NCBI GenBank assembly: GCA_002898355.1 | Contig: BEHD01000003.1 | Location: forward strand, 1 to 64,000 | DNA from: an archaeon HR01 | Lineage (GTDB): Archaea > Thermoproteota > Nitrososphaeria_A > Caldarchaeales > Caldarchaeaceae | Length of the DNA: 64,000 nt | Reading direction: 5' to 3' | In this document: positions 41,261 through 50,662 of the stretch, one piece after another | Numbering within the stretch: position 1 is the stretch's first letter | How the letters are laid out: every line of letters starts with the position of its first letter | Position numbers and translations under genes: made by a program | The notes under the pieces: generated by a model | What the model was told of the DNA's origin: nothing | Database searches by the model: none | Seen by the model: the letters and a program-made list of their open reading frames with translations, nothing else

Positions 41261-42142
41261 ATGAGCGGTGGAAGTGATGGATTCTACAGGTATTACATTA
41301 TCCCCCGACAGCCATTATTCGGCATCGAGACCGAGCGAGAGGAGGCGTATTTCCTCGCCTTCGGAGTACCATACGACCTCACATCATCCTTTAGGCCGGG
41401 GTCACGTTATGGCCCCGAAACAATAAGAAAGTTTACGGCCAACATCGAGGTGAACAGCTACTTCAGAGATTTTGACGTCGTAAGTGCCAGGGTTCACGAC
41501 CTGGGAGATATAGCTTTCGACTACAGGCCATCTGAGATGCTGAAAAGAGTCTACAGAACCGTGGTGAAAATATCTGGTGAAGGTAAAATACCTGTCATGC
41601 TCGGAGGTGAACACACATTCACGCTGGCATCCGTTACGGCTTTGAAGGGGAAGAATCCTGTCTTGGTCGTTTTTGACGCCCATCTGGATTTGAGAGATGA
41701 ATATCTGGGGCTGAGGATTAACCACGCCACATACCTGAGACGTTTAGCTGAGAGGATGCCACGTCTGGAGGTGTATGTTCTAGGTGTTAGAGGGTATGAC
41801 AGAGAGGAGATACGGTATGGGATGGAGCGAGGGGTCAAAATATTTCTATGCCATAACTTTATGGAGGGTGTGAAGACACTAGCCGAGGCTGTGGCTGGAA
41901 AAAATATCTACATCTCCCTCGACATAGATGTTTTGGACCCATCCATAGCCCCAGGTGTTGGAAATCCGGAGGCAGGTGGGGCAGGGTTGACAGACGTAGC
42001 GAGGGCCATACACATGCTTTCAGCCGGAAAAATAGTTGGTCTAGACCTAGTGGAGGTCTCTCCATTATATGATACAGGGGCTACAGCTGCCGCCGCCTCC
42101 CGACTCCTCGTGGAAATGCTAGCTGCAGCCGTCAAGGAATGA
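41261..42142 (+). CDS. Agmatinase/arginase-family ureohydrolase
   Basis: A 293-residue binuclear Mn enzyme. It has MLGGEHT, DAHLDLRDEY, SLDIDVLDPSIAPGV and GLDLVEVSPLYD, all with the conserved metal-binding His and Asp residues. Agmatinase, which makes putrescine from agmatine, is the likeliest role, but arginase, formiminoglutamase and related ureohydrolases share these motifs. ATG 41261 is 26 nt from a TATA, so it is preferred to the ATG at 41237. Its stop overlaps an upstream candidate start for polB. Confidence 0.85.
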   Translation: MSGGSDGFYRYYIIPRQPLFGIETEREEAYFLAFGVPYDLTSSFRPGSRYGPETIRKFTANIEVNSYFRDFDVVSARVHDLGDIAFDYRPSEMLKRVYRTVVKISGEGKIPVMLGGEHTFTLASVTALKGKNPVLVVFDAHLDLRDEYLGLRINHATYLRRLAERMPRLEVYVLGVRGYDREEIRYGMERGVKIFLCHNFMEGVKTLAEAVAGKNIYISLDIDVLDPSIAPGVGNPEAGGAGLTDVARAIHMLSAGKIVGLDLVEVSPLYDTGATAAAASRLLVEMLAAAVKE

Positions 42143-42180
42143 CATTTATAAGAGTGTGGCCAATAGGAGGGGGAGGTCAG

Positions 42181-44649
42181 GTGTCGGGCCGGTATTTTCT
42201 GCTTGGTGCGGGATATGATGGCCAGGAGAGGCTGGCCTACCTGAAGATGTTAGACCCCGAGACCCAGAAGGTCATTATATTAAAGGATAAGACAGGTCAT
42301 AAGCCATACTGTTTCACAGATAAACATGTTGAGGAGCTCCGGGCAGATACAAGGTTGAGAGAGGCTGGTGCGGTAGATTTTATACCTGTAACCAAATACG
42401 ACCCCTTAAAGGATACGCATGTTGTCATGACGAAAATAGTTGCATCTGACCCGCTGGATATAGGTGGTACAAAAAAATCCATCCGAGAGCTTATTCCATG
42501 CTGGGAGGCCGACATACAATATCATTTAAACTACATCTACGACATGAGGATCATACCGAGTCTGACATACGTTGTTGAGGATGGGGGGTTGAGGCAGGAA
42601 TACGCATCCGACGAGAGGATACTCGAGATTGTGAGGAGTAGGTTCGGCGACCTGGAAGAAGATGATGCACGACGAATAGCCGAATGGCTGAGGGTCTTGG
42701 AGGCCGACCACCCCCACATAGATTTCGTGGCGCTCGATATCGAGATACTGGCTGAAACACCAACCCGTGTACCATCCTACACGAATCCTGTAGACCCCGT
42801 GGTGGCTATATCGCTCTCGGGGACAAAGGTGAGAAAGGTTCTGATGCTCGACAGGAAAAACGGATACGCAGCAGACAACAATCAATATGTTGTTGAAAAT
42901 TTCAGCGATGAGAAAGAGATGCTGTTGAGAGCCTTTGAGATTATAGGCTCACACCCTGTCGTGATAACTTTTAATGGTGACGACTTCGATCTCCCATACC
43001 TTAGGAGCAGGGCTGAGAAACTGGGCGTATCGAGGGAGCAGATACCCATTCAGATAGGCCGGGATTCGGCAACCCTCAAATCGGGGATACATCTCGACCT
43101 TTACAGGTTTTTCAACAACAAGTCTGTCCAGGTATACGCATTCGACAACAGGTATAGGGAGTTCACCTTGGATGGTATATCCACAGCCCTCCTAGGGAAG
43201 GGTAAGGTTCAGCTGGACAAGACGCTTTCAGAGCTGACACCTCAGGAGCTGGCCGACTACTGTTACAGAGATGCTGAGATATTGAGGGAGCTGGTGGAGG
43301 CAAGCGATAGGCTGATAATCCGTCTAATGGCTGTTATCTCACGGATTAGCAGAATGCCGTTGGAGGATGTGTGCAGACATGGGGTTAGCGGATGGATTAG
43401 GAACCTGCTTTACTGGGAGTTGAGGGGGTTGAACTGGCTTATACCCAGAAAGGAGGATATCCTAAACCAGAAGGGTGGAACGGTTACGAAGGCTATCATA
43501 GAAGGGAAAAAATATAGGGGCGCCATCGTCGTCGAACCTGTTCCCGGTATCCACTTCAACGTTACAGTCCTTGATTTCGCGTCCCTATACCCGTCAATAC
43601 TCAAAGAATACAACCTAAGCTTTGAAACGATTAACTGCAGACATGACGAGTGTAGAAGTAACACGATACCCGAGACACCCCACTGGGTGTGTAGGAAGTC
43701 GTCCGGTATACAGAGTTCTGTTATCGGTGTTATCAGGGATATCAGGGTCAGATGGTACAAGCCTAAGGCATCCGACCGAACCCTACCCCAGGAGGTTAGG
43801 GGCTGGTATGACGTAGTGCAGAAGGCGTTGAAGGTCTTCCTCAACGCAAGTTACGGTGTCTTGGGATTTGAAGAGTTTCCTCTATATTGTCCACCGCTGG
43901 CAGAGAGCACCACCGCCATAGGACGATACGTCTTCATGTCGGCCATAGAAAAAGCCAAATCCCTAGGCATCCAAGTGATCTACGGCGACACAGACTCGAT
44001 ATTCCTGAAAAGCGATAGACCCGAGAAGATATCTGAGATTGTTTCATGGGCCTCCTCAAACTTCCGGTTGGACCTAGAATTTGATAAAATCTACAGATAT
44101 GTTGTCTTTAGTAGGAGGAAGAAAAACTATCTTGGGGTCACTGAGAAGTCAGTTGTCGAGGTCAAGGGATTGACGGGGAAGAAGCGTAACATACCGGTGT
44201 TTATCAAGGAGGCGTTTGATGAGATGCTTCGCAAGCTGGCTGAGGTGAGGACCGCCGAAGACTTGGAGCGGGTGAAGACGGAGATAAGAAGCCTTCTAGC
44301 CAGCTGGTATAGGAGGCTGAAAGATAGGACCTTCGAACCTGAGGAGCTGGCCTTCAGAGTTATGCTCTCCAAGAGCCCTGAAAGATATGAGAAGACCACC
44401 CCCCAGCACGTGAAGGCCGCCCGAAAACTTCAGGAGAGAGGGGTCAAAGTCGTGGCGGGGGATATCATCCGCTATGTTAAAACCAAGGATAGGGAGGGGG
44501 TTTCGCCGGTTCAGTTTGCGAGGAAGGAGAATATCGACATAGACAAATATATCGAGTATATGAGGTCGACGTTTGAGCAGGTCCTAGACCCTTTGGAGAT
44601 GGATTTCGAGAGCATAGTGGGTGCGACAAGTCTGGAAAGCTTTCTCTAG
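42181..44649 (+). CDS. polB: Family-B DNA polymerase
   Basis: An 822-residue replicative-type polymerase with a 3'-5' exonuclease. Exo motifs are DIE (in FVALDIEI), FNGDDFDLPYL and YCYRDAEI. Polymerase motifs are A, DFASLYPSI; B, KVFLNASYG; and C, YGDTDSIF. All catalytic acids are intact. GTG 42181 is preferred because GGAGGTCAG lies just before it and a TATA-like ATTTATAAG is at 42142-42150; ATG 42139 in the same frame would overlap the previous gene. Confidence 0.93.
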   Translation: MSGRYFLLGAGYDGQERLAYLKMLDPETQKVIILKDKTGHKPYCFTDKHVEELRADTRLREAGAVDFIPVTKYDPLKDTHVVMTKIVASDPLDIGGTKKSIRELIPCWEADIQYHLNYIYDMRIIPSLTYVVEDGGLRQEYASDERILEIVRSRFGDLEEDDARRIAEWLRVLEADHPHIDFVALDIEILAETPTRVPSYTNPVDPVVAISLSGTKVRKVLMLDRKNGYAADNNQYVVENFSDEKEMLLRAFEIIGSHPVVITFNGDDFDLPYLRSRAEKLGVSREQIPIQIGRDSATLKSGIHLDLYRFFNNKSVQVYAFDNRYREFTLDGISTALLGKGKVQLDKTLSELTPQELADYCYRDAEILRELVEASDRLIIRLMAVISRISRMPLEDVCRHGVSGWIRNLLYWELRGLNWLIPRKEDILNQKGGTVTKAIIEGKKYRGAIVVEPVPGIHFNVTVLDFASLYPSILKEYNLSFETINCRHDECRSNTIPETPHWVCRKSSGIQSSVIGVIRDIRVRWYKPKASDRTLPQEVRGWYDVVQKALKVFLNASYGVLGFEEFPLYCPPLAESTTAIGRYVFMSAIEKAKSLGIQVIYGDTDSIFLKSDRPEKISEIVSWASSNFRLDLEFDKIYRYVVFSRRKKNYLGVTEKSVVEVKGLTGKKRNIPVFIKEAFDEMLRKLAEVRTAEDLERVKTEIRSLLASWYRRLKDRTFEPEELAFRVMLSKSPERYEKTTPQHVKAARKLQERGVKVVAGDIIRYVKTKDREGVSPVQFARKENIDIDKYIEYMRSTFEQVLDPLEMDFESIVGATSLESFL

Positions 44650-44652
44650 AAG

Positions 44653-45879
44653 TCAGCGGTCAGCCTCTACCGGCCAGTAGTTTAGAGACCAGTAAATGGG
44701 TGGGATGTCGGCTATCTGTGCATTTCTCAGGAGATAAGGTATTGCTGGGAGTAGCCGGAAAGATGGCGGGCTAATCTTTACACGGTAGGGCTTATCGCCC
44801 CCCTCACTCCTGATATAATACATCATCTCACCCCTGGCCGCCTCAGTCCTAGCCACAGCTTCACCAGCGGGAACCCTCAGATTGATGGGGTGTTGCTTAA
44901 GTTTGACCGGCCCATCAGGCATCATCTCCACAGCCTGAGCAATTATCTTCAGACTCTCCCTCATCTCCTTAAATCCCACTATAGCCCTGTCGTAGCAGTC
45001 GCCCCTCTCACCAACAGGCACCTCGAACTTGAGATACGGGTAGGCGTCGTAGGGGTTGCATACCCTGTTATCGTATTTCACCCCCGAAGCCCTCAGTGTT
45101 GTCCCCACAACACCCAGCCGTACCGCATCCTCCCTCTCTAGGACACCTATATTCTTTGTCCTATGGATGAATATCTCGCTATTAAATAGCATATCCCAGT
45201 AGTCGTCGAGCCTCCCATCGAAGAACTCACACACGGCTGTGACGTATCTTCCAAAGTCGTTATCACCTATGTTTAGGTCGTGCCCCGTCACCATTCTATA
45301 ATACCTGTTGAACTCTCGAACCAGGCCTGGCGGGACTTTCTTAGGTGCGTCGTTTCTCACGCCGCCGGGAACAAAATAGGCGTGGGTTATCCTCTGCCCA
45401 CCTATAAGTGATGTCAGATCTACCAGATACTCTCTGTCGGTGAAGCACCAGAGGAAGGTGGTTGAATGGCCTAGGAATATGCCGTATAATGCGAACCAGT
45501 AGAGGTGGCTGGTTATCCTCTGTAGCTCAGCCATTATTGTCCTCAGGTACTTCGCCCTCTCAGGCGGCTCCACACCCATCAGCTTCTCCACCGCAAGCAC
45601 GTAGGGATACTGGATTCCGGCGGAGTCAAGTATGACGGGTCTCTCGAGGTGTGGTATGTTGGTAATCCATGTCTTGTACTCGGCCATCTTCTCCTCTCCA
45701 CGGTGTACAAAACCCGGGTCCGGCTGAGCGTCCACCACTGTATCACCCCTCAGAGATATAATCATACGGAAATGTCCAGTCCCGGGATGTTGTGGGCCGT
45801 AGCTAAGCGTCAGAGGAGCCTCGCCAGTGTCGAAGACCTCAACGACCTTTACCTCCTTTCTCTCCTCGAGGACTGTCAT
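44653..45879 (-). CDS. nuoD: NADH-quinone oxidoreductase subunit D (NuoD)
   Basis: A 408-residue complex I quinone-site subunit, related to NiFe-hydrogenase large subunits. It has YGPQHPGTGHFR, DPGFVHRGEEKMAE and ELQRITSHLYWFA. The C-terminal region ends with AQIADIPPIYWS. It lacks the CxxC metal ligands of hydrogenases. It follows nuoC by 4 nt. Its own 3' end lies 3 nt from polB, the only convergent pair here without overlap. Confidence 0.95.
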   Translation of the reverse strand: MTVLEERKEVKVVEVFDTGEAPLTLSYGPQHPGTGHFRMIISLRGDTVVDAQPDPGFVHRGEEKMAEYKTWITNIPHLERPVILDSAGIQYPYVLAVEKLMGVEPPERAKYLRTIMAELQRITSHLYWFALYGIFLGHSTTFLWCFTDREYLVDLTSLIGGQRITHAYFVPGGVRNDAPKKVPPGLVREFNRYYRMVTGHDLNIGDNDFGRYVTAVCEFFDGRLDDYWDMLFNSEIFIHRTKNIGVLEREDAVRLGVVGTTLRASGVKYDNRVCNPYDAYPYLKFEVPVGERGDCYDRAIVGFKEMRESLKIIAQAVEMMPDGPVKLKQHPINLRVPAGEAVARTEAARGEMMYYIRSEGGDKPYRVKISPPSFRLLPAIPYLLRNAQIADIPPIYWSLNYWPVEADR

Positions 45880-45883
45880 TCTA

Positions 45884-46366
45884 TCACCTCCCCGCCGGCT
45901 CGTACTCCTTTAGCAATGGTGGGATGTCGCTCCAGTATTCAGGAAGTAGTAGCTTGCTCAAATTTGGATGTCCCTCAAACCTGACACCAAACATCTCAAA
46001 GACCTCCCTCTCATGATATTCACAGCTTGGCCAGATACTGGTTAGAGACTCCGTTACAGGCGATGCAGCGTCTAACTTGTAGGAGATTGCGAGGTCAGCG
46101 TTCCAGAGGGCTTCGTTGGCGTAGGTGCCGAGGTGGTAGATTATCTCTATCATTTTCTCCTTTTTCGAAGTCCTGCTTAGGTCAACACCTGTGACCGCCT
46201 TAACATGGTCCCATCCCTGCTTCTCCCTTAGATACCTGGCCACCTCCTTCAATTTCTCTCTCCCCACCTCGATTTTGACAATCTTCCTATCTACAATCTT
46301 TGATTTTATAGCCTCCCCGAACCTGTTGGCCAAGTCATCCAATAATGGCTGTAAAGCCTCGCTCAA
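45884..46366 (-). CDS. nuoC: NADH-quinone oxidoreductase subunit C (NuoC)
   Basis: A 160-residue 30-kDa-type subunit of the complex I peripheral arm. It contains GWDHVKAVTGVD, IYHLGTYANE, SIWPSCEYHEREVFEMFGVRF and the C-terminal LPEYWSDIPPL. Start is TTG, 2 nt after the nuoB stop. It acts with NuoB and NuoD. Confidence 0.95.
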   Translation of the reverse strand: MSEALQPLLDDLANRFGEAIKSKIVDRKIVKIEVGREKLKEVARYLREKQGWDHVKAVTGVDLSRTSKKEKMIEIIYHLGTYANEALWNADLAISYKLDAASPVTESLTSIWPSCEYHEREVFEMFGVRFEGHPNLSKLLLPEYWSDIPPLLKEYEPAGR

Positions 46367-46368
46367 GA

Positions 46369-47025
46369 CTAGATCGCCCTCGAGTAGAGTATCTTCTCCC
46401 GCAGGAGCAGTATGCCCTCAAATAGGGTTTCAGGCCTGGGTGGGCAGCCTGGGATGTATACGTCGACGGGTAGGATATCGTCGACGCCTTGGATTACGTT
46501 GTAGGAGTCTTTGGCGTAGAGTCCGCCGGATATCGCACATGCACCCATAGCTATGACCCACTTGGGCTCGGGCATCTGGTCGTATATCAGCCTCAGCCTC
46601 TGAGCCATCTTAGAAGTTACAGTGCCCTCCACCACTATCACGTCGGACTGCCGGAGAGTGCCTGTGGCCGGTAGCCATCCAAACCTTTCCGGGTCGTACC
46701 TGGAGGAGTGGGTTGCGGCGAATTCAACGGAGCAGCATGCAGTTGTGAGATGTACTGGGAAGAGTGAGGCCATACGTCCCCAGTTGACAAGATATCTTAT
46801 GAGTCTGAAGTTTCGGAATCTATATGTTATCAGGTTAAAGGTGCCGTCTTTCTTGTCGAGCGATATCTTCCCGACAGCATTATCCTTTATTATTTCATCG
46901 GCCTTCTCCTTCGGGACCTCGCTCTCCTCCACCATTTCCACGATGTTTTTTGAGGTTGTGAAGTGTAGCCCGAAGAGCCCTGTCTTTGGGCCTGTAAGCA
47001 TCGGAGATCTTATTTGGTGTAGCAT
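46369..47025 (-). CDS. nuoB: NADH-quinone oxidoreductase subunit B (NuoB)
   Basis: A 218-residue subunit that carries the N2 4Fe-4S cluster. Ligands are in TTACCSVEF, MGACAISGG and IPGCPPRPE. The N-terminus (about 50 residues) is longer than in minimal NuoB. It heads the nuoB-C-D unit; nuoA and nuoE-N are not next to it. A TATA-like CTTAAAAAATAG near 47050-47060 lies about 28 nt upstream of the ATG. Confidence 0.95.
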   Translation of the reverse strand: MLHQIRSPMLTGPKTGLFGLHFTTSKNIVEMVEESEVPKEKADEIIKDNAVGKISLDKKDGTFNLITYRFRNFRLIRYLVNWGRMASLFPVHLTTACCSVEFAATHSSRYDPERFGWLPATGTLRQSDVIVVEGTVTSKMAQRLRLIYDQMPEPKWVIAMGACAISGGLYAKDSYNVIQGVDDILPVDVYIPGCPPRPETLFEGILLLREKILYSRAI

Positions 47026-47068
47026 CGTTTTATAGCTGTTAAACGGCTATTTTTTAAGGTTGTTGGGC

Positions 47069-47737
47069 CTACCGAAATTCTAAATACCTCACCATTGTCA
47101 ACCTGAAGACTGCGGATATTATGAGGCCTGCTAAGAACCCGCCTACATGGGCTGTATATGCGACGCTGCTGAAGGGCATGGCGAGCATGAAGAGGGTCTG
47201 GAGGACGGCGTATCCCAGTATAATTAGATAGGCTGGGGCGGCTAAGGGTATGAAGTATAGTAGGGCGAAGAGCCTCCTCCTGGGGAAGAATACTGCATAA
47301 CCCGCCATCACACCAAAGATAGCGCCAGAGGCGCCAATCGCTGGGATGGTGCATACCGCGGGCAAAGGTCTAACTGCGAGAGAACAATCCACGGATAGAA
47401 AAAGTACAAAGTAGAGGACGTGAAATAATGAGGCAACAACACCGCTAACGAAGTATAAGACCGCGAATCTCAGGCTGTTGATAGCCTCCTCCAACTCCCT
47501 CCCAAAGAGGAAGAGGGCGTACATGTTTAGTAGTATGTGGAAGAAGTTGACATGAACGAACATATGGGTTACAAGCGAGATGAGGTTGACGTTGTTCACA
47601 ATGAGTAGGGGCACGACACCGTATGTGAGCAGAAATAGATTGAGCTCCCGGGTTGTATTGAGGAATGTATTCACTCCAAGCCAGACTGCGACATTCGCTA
47701 TGATTATCCCGTAGGTGACAAAAGGTCTCCCAGCCAT
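47069..47737 (-). CDS. Rhomboid-family intramembrane serine protease
   Basis: A 222-residue membrane protease with six predicted helices. Active-site motifs are THMFVHVNFFHILLN (the HxxxxHxxxN pattern), GASGAIFG with the nucleophilic Ser, and AHVGGFLAG with the catalytic His. ATG 47737 is preferred to 47806, which would overlap pth2. Substrates are unknown. Confidence 0.9.
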   Translation of the reverse strand: MAGRPFVTYGIIIANVAVWLGVNTFLNTTRELNLFLLTYGVVPLLIVNNVNLISLVTHMFVHVNFFHILLNMYALFLFGRELEEAINSLRFAVLYFVSGVVASLFHVLYFVLFLSVDCSLAVRPLPAVCTIPAIGASGAIFGVMAGYAVFFPRRRLFALLYFIPLAAPAYLIILGYAVLQTLFMLAMPFSSVAYTAHVGGFLAGLIISAVFRLTMVRYLEFR

Positions 47738-47771
47738 CGTTTTAGGGGGTGATAAGGTGTTCTTAACTGTT

Positions 47772-48125
47772 CTACAGTAGTGGGAGGGAGCCTGTAACCT
47801 TATCAACCTCCTCCTCAGGCCCCGGGCCGATTCCTAGTGCTGTCGTTGTTCCGGGCTCGAGCTCTGTTAGGCCTGCGTCGTCAACAACCGCTGTGGGGAG
47901 GCCCAGCATTCTAGACATCTGGGCTAGCTCAAGAAGTTTGTCAAGGCTTGAGACCTTCACAACCACCTTCTTCTGCCCCTCATCGAGCCAGAGCCTAACC
48001 CACTCTATTCTTCTTTTTCTGGCCTCCTCCAATGCGGATACTGAGGCATGTGCTACCTGTACAGCCATCTTCCCCGCACTCATCTTGATGTCTGTTCTAA
48101 CCACTATCACCTGTTTAAGGCCCAT
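47772..48125 (-). CDS. pth2: Peptidyl-tRNA hydrolase, archaeal/eukaryotic type (Pth2)
   Basis: A 117-residue enzyme that releases peptides from stalled peptidyl-tRNA. It has [21 protein letters not shown] at the start, [14 protein letters not shown], the [13 protein letters not shown] segment with catalytic Asp, and TTTALGIGP. The length is typical. The gene lies 34 nt upstream of rhomboid on the same strand. Confidence 0.95.
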   Translation of the reverse strand: MGLKQVIVVRTDIKMSAGKMAVQVAHASVSALEEARKRRIEWVRLWLDEGQKKVVVKVSSLDKLLELAQMSRMLGLPTAVVDDAGLTELEPGTTTALGIGPGPEEEVDKVTGSLPLL

Positions 48126-48169
48126 GGGAAAGTCTATTTACTGGAGAAATTCGGCCATTCATTAAGTTG

Positions 48170-48973
48170 ATGCCCATAGTGGCCCTGCTGACGGATTACG
48201 GAGCCGTCGACAGCTATGTCTCCGAGGTCAAAGCCGTTATCTTGAGATATCGGCGGGATGTCCAGCTGGTTGACATATCCCACGAGGTTGGGCGCTACAA
48301 CGTCTTGGAGGCGGCCTTTGTCTTGAGATGCGCCAGCAAGACCTTCCCCGAAGATACGGTCTTTCTCTGCGTGGTGGACCCAGGGGTTGGCTCCCATAGA
48401 AAAGGGCTGGTCATAAACACATCGTCGGGTAAGAGATTTGTTGGGCCGGACAATGGACTGATGTATCCGGCCGCTGAGGAGGAGGGGGTAGAGGAGGTGT
48501 GCAGCATAGATGTAGGCCGTCTAAATGTGGAGATCTCCCAGACTTTTCATGGGCGGGATGTATTCGCCCATGTGGTGGGGATGATGATATCAGGAAAGAG
48601 CCTTGGCGATGTTCTTCAGCCCTTCAGTGAATATGTGAGGCTGGAGCTTCCCAGACCAGATATTGGTGCAGGTAGGGTAACCTGCCAAATACTGCATGTG
48701 GACAGGTTCGGTAACTCGATTACAAACCTGCATCAGTCCCAGATTCCCGCCAATCTAGGGTTCTTCGATGTCCATCTTAAGGGCCGAAATATCGGCCGGA
48801 TACCTTTAGCACACTACTACTCCGCAGTGAATCCCGGAGAGCCTTTATTTCTGGTGGGTGGTACGGGATATCTCGAACTCGCCGTAAATGGTGGAAGCGC
48901 AGCCGACCGCTTCAGAATAAAAGCAGGCGACAGGCTTATACTCACCTATCAGGGCCTGCCTCCTTCATTATGA
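48170..48973 (+). CDS. SAM hydrolase/adenosyl-chloride-type family (DUF62)
   Basis: A 267-residue protein of the DUF62 family. Archaeal members hydrolyse S-adenosylmethionine to adenosine and methionine. Motifs are LLTDYGAVDSYVSEVK, VVDPGVGS, FVGPDNGL and TFHGRDVFAHVVG, with the Asp and Arg-His residues that place water for attack. A C-terminal beta domain follows. ATG 48170 is preferred over the adjoining TTG 48167. Its 3' end overlaps nadM by 32 bases. Confidence 0.88.
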   Translation: MPIVALLTDYGAVDSYVSEVKAVILRYRRDVQLVDISHEVGRYNVLEAAFVLRCASKTFPEDTVFLCVVDPGVGSHRKGLVINTSSGKRFVGPDNGLMYPAAEEEGVEEVCSIDVGRLNVEISQTFHGRDVFAHVVGMMISGKSLGDVLQPFSEYVRLELPRPDIGAGRVTCQILHVDRFGNSITNLHQSQIPANLGFFDVHLKGRNIGRIPLAHYYSAVNPGEPLFLVGGTGYLELAVNGGSAADRFRIKAGDRLILTYQGLPPSL

Positions 48974-49469
48974 TGGCGAGCCTCCTCTCACAATCTATGC
49001 TTTCGAGGTATTCGACAGCGGAGGGATGCAATAACGTTCTCCACCCTCCACCTGTAGCCATCATTTTTCTAATCTCTGTTGCCACATAGACTTGTCTATT
49101 GAAGAAGGGGACAGGCTCTACATCGAACCCTGCCTCTTCGAAGAGTATCTTAACAAGCCCGTTGTTGCTGTAGACCTTTTTGAAGGGTGGGCAGAAGGAG
49201 ATGACCCTTGAGACCCAGAGCCTATGCTCCCCTATGTCGGGCACCGGGATGATGGAGCATCTTGTTAAATCTATGCCAGAACCCCTGAGGGTCCTCTGTA
49301 TTATCTCCACCCTTTCTCCGGCTGTGAAGGGGTTCTCGGGGGTGTGGCTGTATTGGGCGCTGCCCACAGCTATTATCACTGCAGGCTCCTTTGAAAGTAT
49401 GAATTTTACGGCCTCGAGATGTCCTAGGTGGAAGGGTTGAAATCTCCCTATAAATAACCCTCCAGACAT
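48942..49469 (-). CDS. nadM: Nicotinamide-nucleotide adenylyltransferase
   Basis: A 175-residue archaeal NMNAT that makes NAD from NMN and ATP. It has IGRFQPFHLGHLEAVKF with the HxGH site, PENPFTAGERVE, and GGGW near the C-terminus. ATG 49469 is about 26 nt from a TATA-like TTTTTAAGAAG (49490-49500), so the longer ORF from 49511 is rejected. It lies 22 nt after the rtcA 3' end and overlaps the DUF62 gene at its own end. Confidence 0.92.
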   Translation of the reverse strand: MSGGLFIGRFQPFHLGHLEAVKFILSKEPAVIIAVGSAQYSHTPENPFTAGERVEIIQRTLRGSGIDLTRCSIIPVPDIGEHRLWVSRVISFCPPFKKVYSNNGLVKILFEEAGFDVEPVPFFNRQVYVATEIRKMMATGGGWRTLLHPSAVEYLESIDCERRLAIIMKEAGPDR

Positions 49470-49491
49470 GTAGTTTGGGATGGCGGCCTTC

Positions 49492-50547
49492 TTAAAAACG
49501 CTTGAACCCAATACCTCTGCATGTAATTATCCCTGGGCCTCCGAGCCTACCCGCCAGCTCTATCTCAGCGCCTGTGAGCAGCCGGCATATCTCAACGCTT
49601 GTAAGTGTGTGGCTTGTAAGGGTTGAGACAGAATACCTACTCCTGCCCTCCGCGAGGGAGACCCATATCACCAACATGTCGGCCGCATGACGGTCGATGG
49701 CGGCATTACTCTCAATCTCCTCAATCAGCTGTTTGGCTGCACCAGCTCCAACCTCTTCGGCCGGCAACCCAGGCGCTCCCAGCCTGTCGGCTCCTAGATA
49801 AGCTCCATCCGCCACAAGTATGATGCCTGCACCGGGGTCTGTAGAGCATTTGGGATGGTTGGGCATCAGGGCCTCCCGCTCTATGCTGGCCACAAAACCC
49901 TTGTTGGAGAGGGATTTCTCAGCCGAGGAGGCCATCCTCTCGGAGACATGGCTTGGCAGCCTACAGGTATAGCTTAGACCATAGACTCTCCCAATATCCC
50001 TTCTCTCCACCTCCTCAAGGGGTGATAAAGAATGGACAGGCTCAACCCATCCTCTCACAACACCGCCACCCCTCGGGTAAAACCCCCTCCGTACCAGTTC
50101 AATCCCGCAGCGCACACCCATCTTGCTGAGAAGCGGCAGCAGAACCTTCTCCAGATACTCGACTGGCGGAGCCATCGGATTGTTGGTGCCCCCTATTAGG
50201 TGGAAGGAGGAGGGTTTTGACGAGAAAGATAGAACGGGTAGAAGTGACTGGAGGACTAGGGTAATGCTGCCAGCCGTCCCCGTGTCTATCCTGAGCTCTC
50301 CACCCTCCAAGTATCCAGGGGTGAAGATTATCTCAGTAGAGCCCACGTGAAGCCCCTGGACTGAGCCGTTACAGGCCTCGGCCACCGATTTGACGGCCGA
50401 TATATGTTGGGGCCTCAAGCCAGGGTTGCTCCTCTTCTTCCTTATGTTGTAAATGTGTATTGGCTTCGAAAGGATAGCCGATAAGGCTATGGACACCCTT
50501 AAAACCTGTCCTCCACCCTCTCCGATAGAGCCATCAAGCTCAATCAT
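49492..50547 (-). CDS. rtcA: RNA 3'-terminal phosphate cyclase
   Basis: A 351-residue enzyme that converts RNA 3'-phosphate to a 2',3'-cyclic phosphate with ATP. It has DGSIGEGGGQVLR, RPQHISAVK, TGTAGSITLVLQ and FYPRGGG. The catalytic His is expected in IDRHAADML (about residue 285), matching the usual EHLAD. TSHTLTSVE follows. It might act in tRNA intron or RNA repair pathways. Confidence 0.93.
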   Translation of the reverse strand: MIELDGSIGEGGGQVLRVSIALSAILSKPIHIYNIRKKRSNPGLRPQHISAVKSVAEACNGSVQGLHVGSTEIIFTPGYLEGGELRIDTGTAGSITLVLQSLLPVLSFSSKPSSFHLIGGTNNPMAPPVEYLEKVLLPLLSKMGVRCGIELVRRGFYPRGGGVVRGWVEPVHSLSPLEEVERRDIGRVYGLSYTCRLPSHVSERMASSAEKSLSNKGFVASIEREALMPNHPKCSTDPGAGIILVADGAYLGADRLGAPGLPAEEVGAGAAKQLIEEIESNAAIDRHAADMLVIWVSLAEGRSRYSVSTLTSHTLTSVEICRLLTGAEIELAGRLGGPGIITCRGIGFKRF

Positions 50548-50662
50548 AGGCAGCAGAAACCATCAGCTCCCAATCCTTAAAACCTATTCCTGCCCTCCCC
50601 TCCAGCAAACCCCTGTAAGGTAATAGTTAAGTAATGGTCCCCGAGTAGAAAAGCGGATAACC

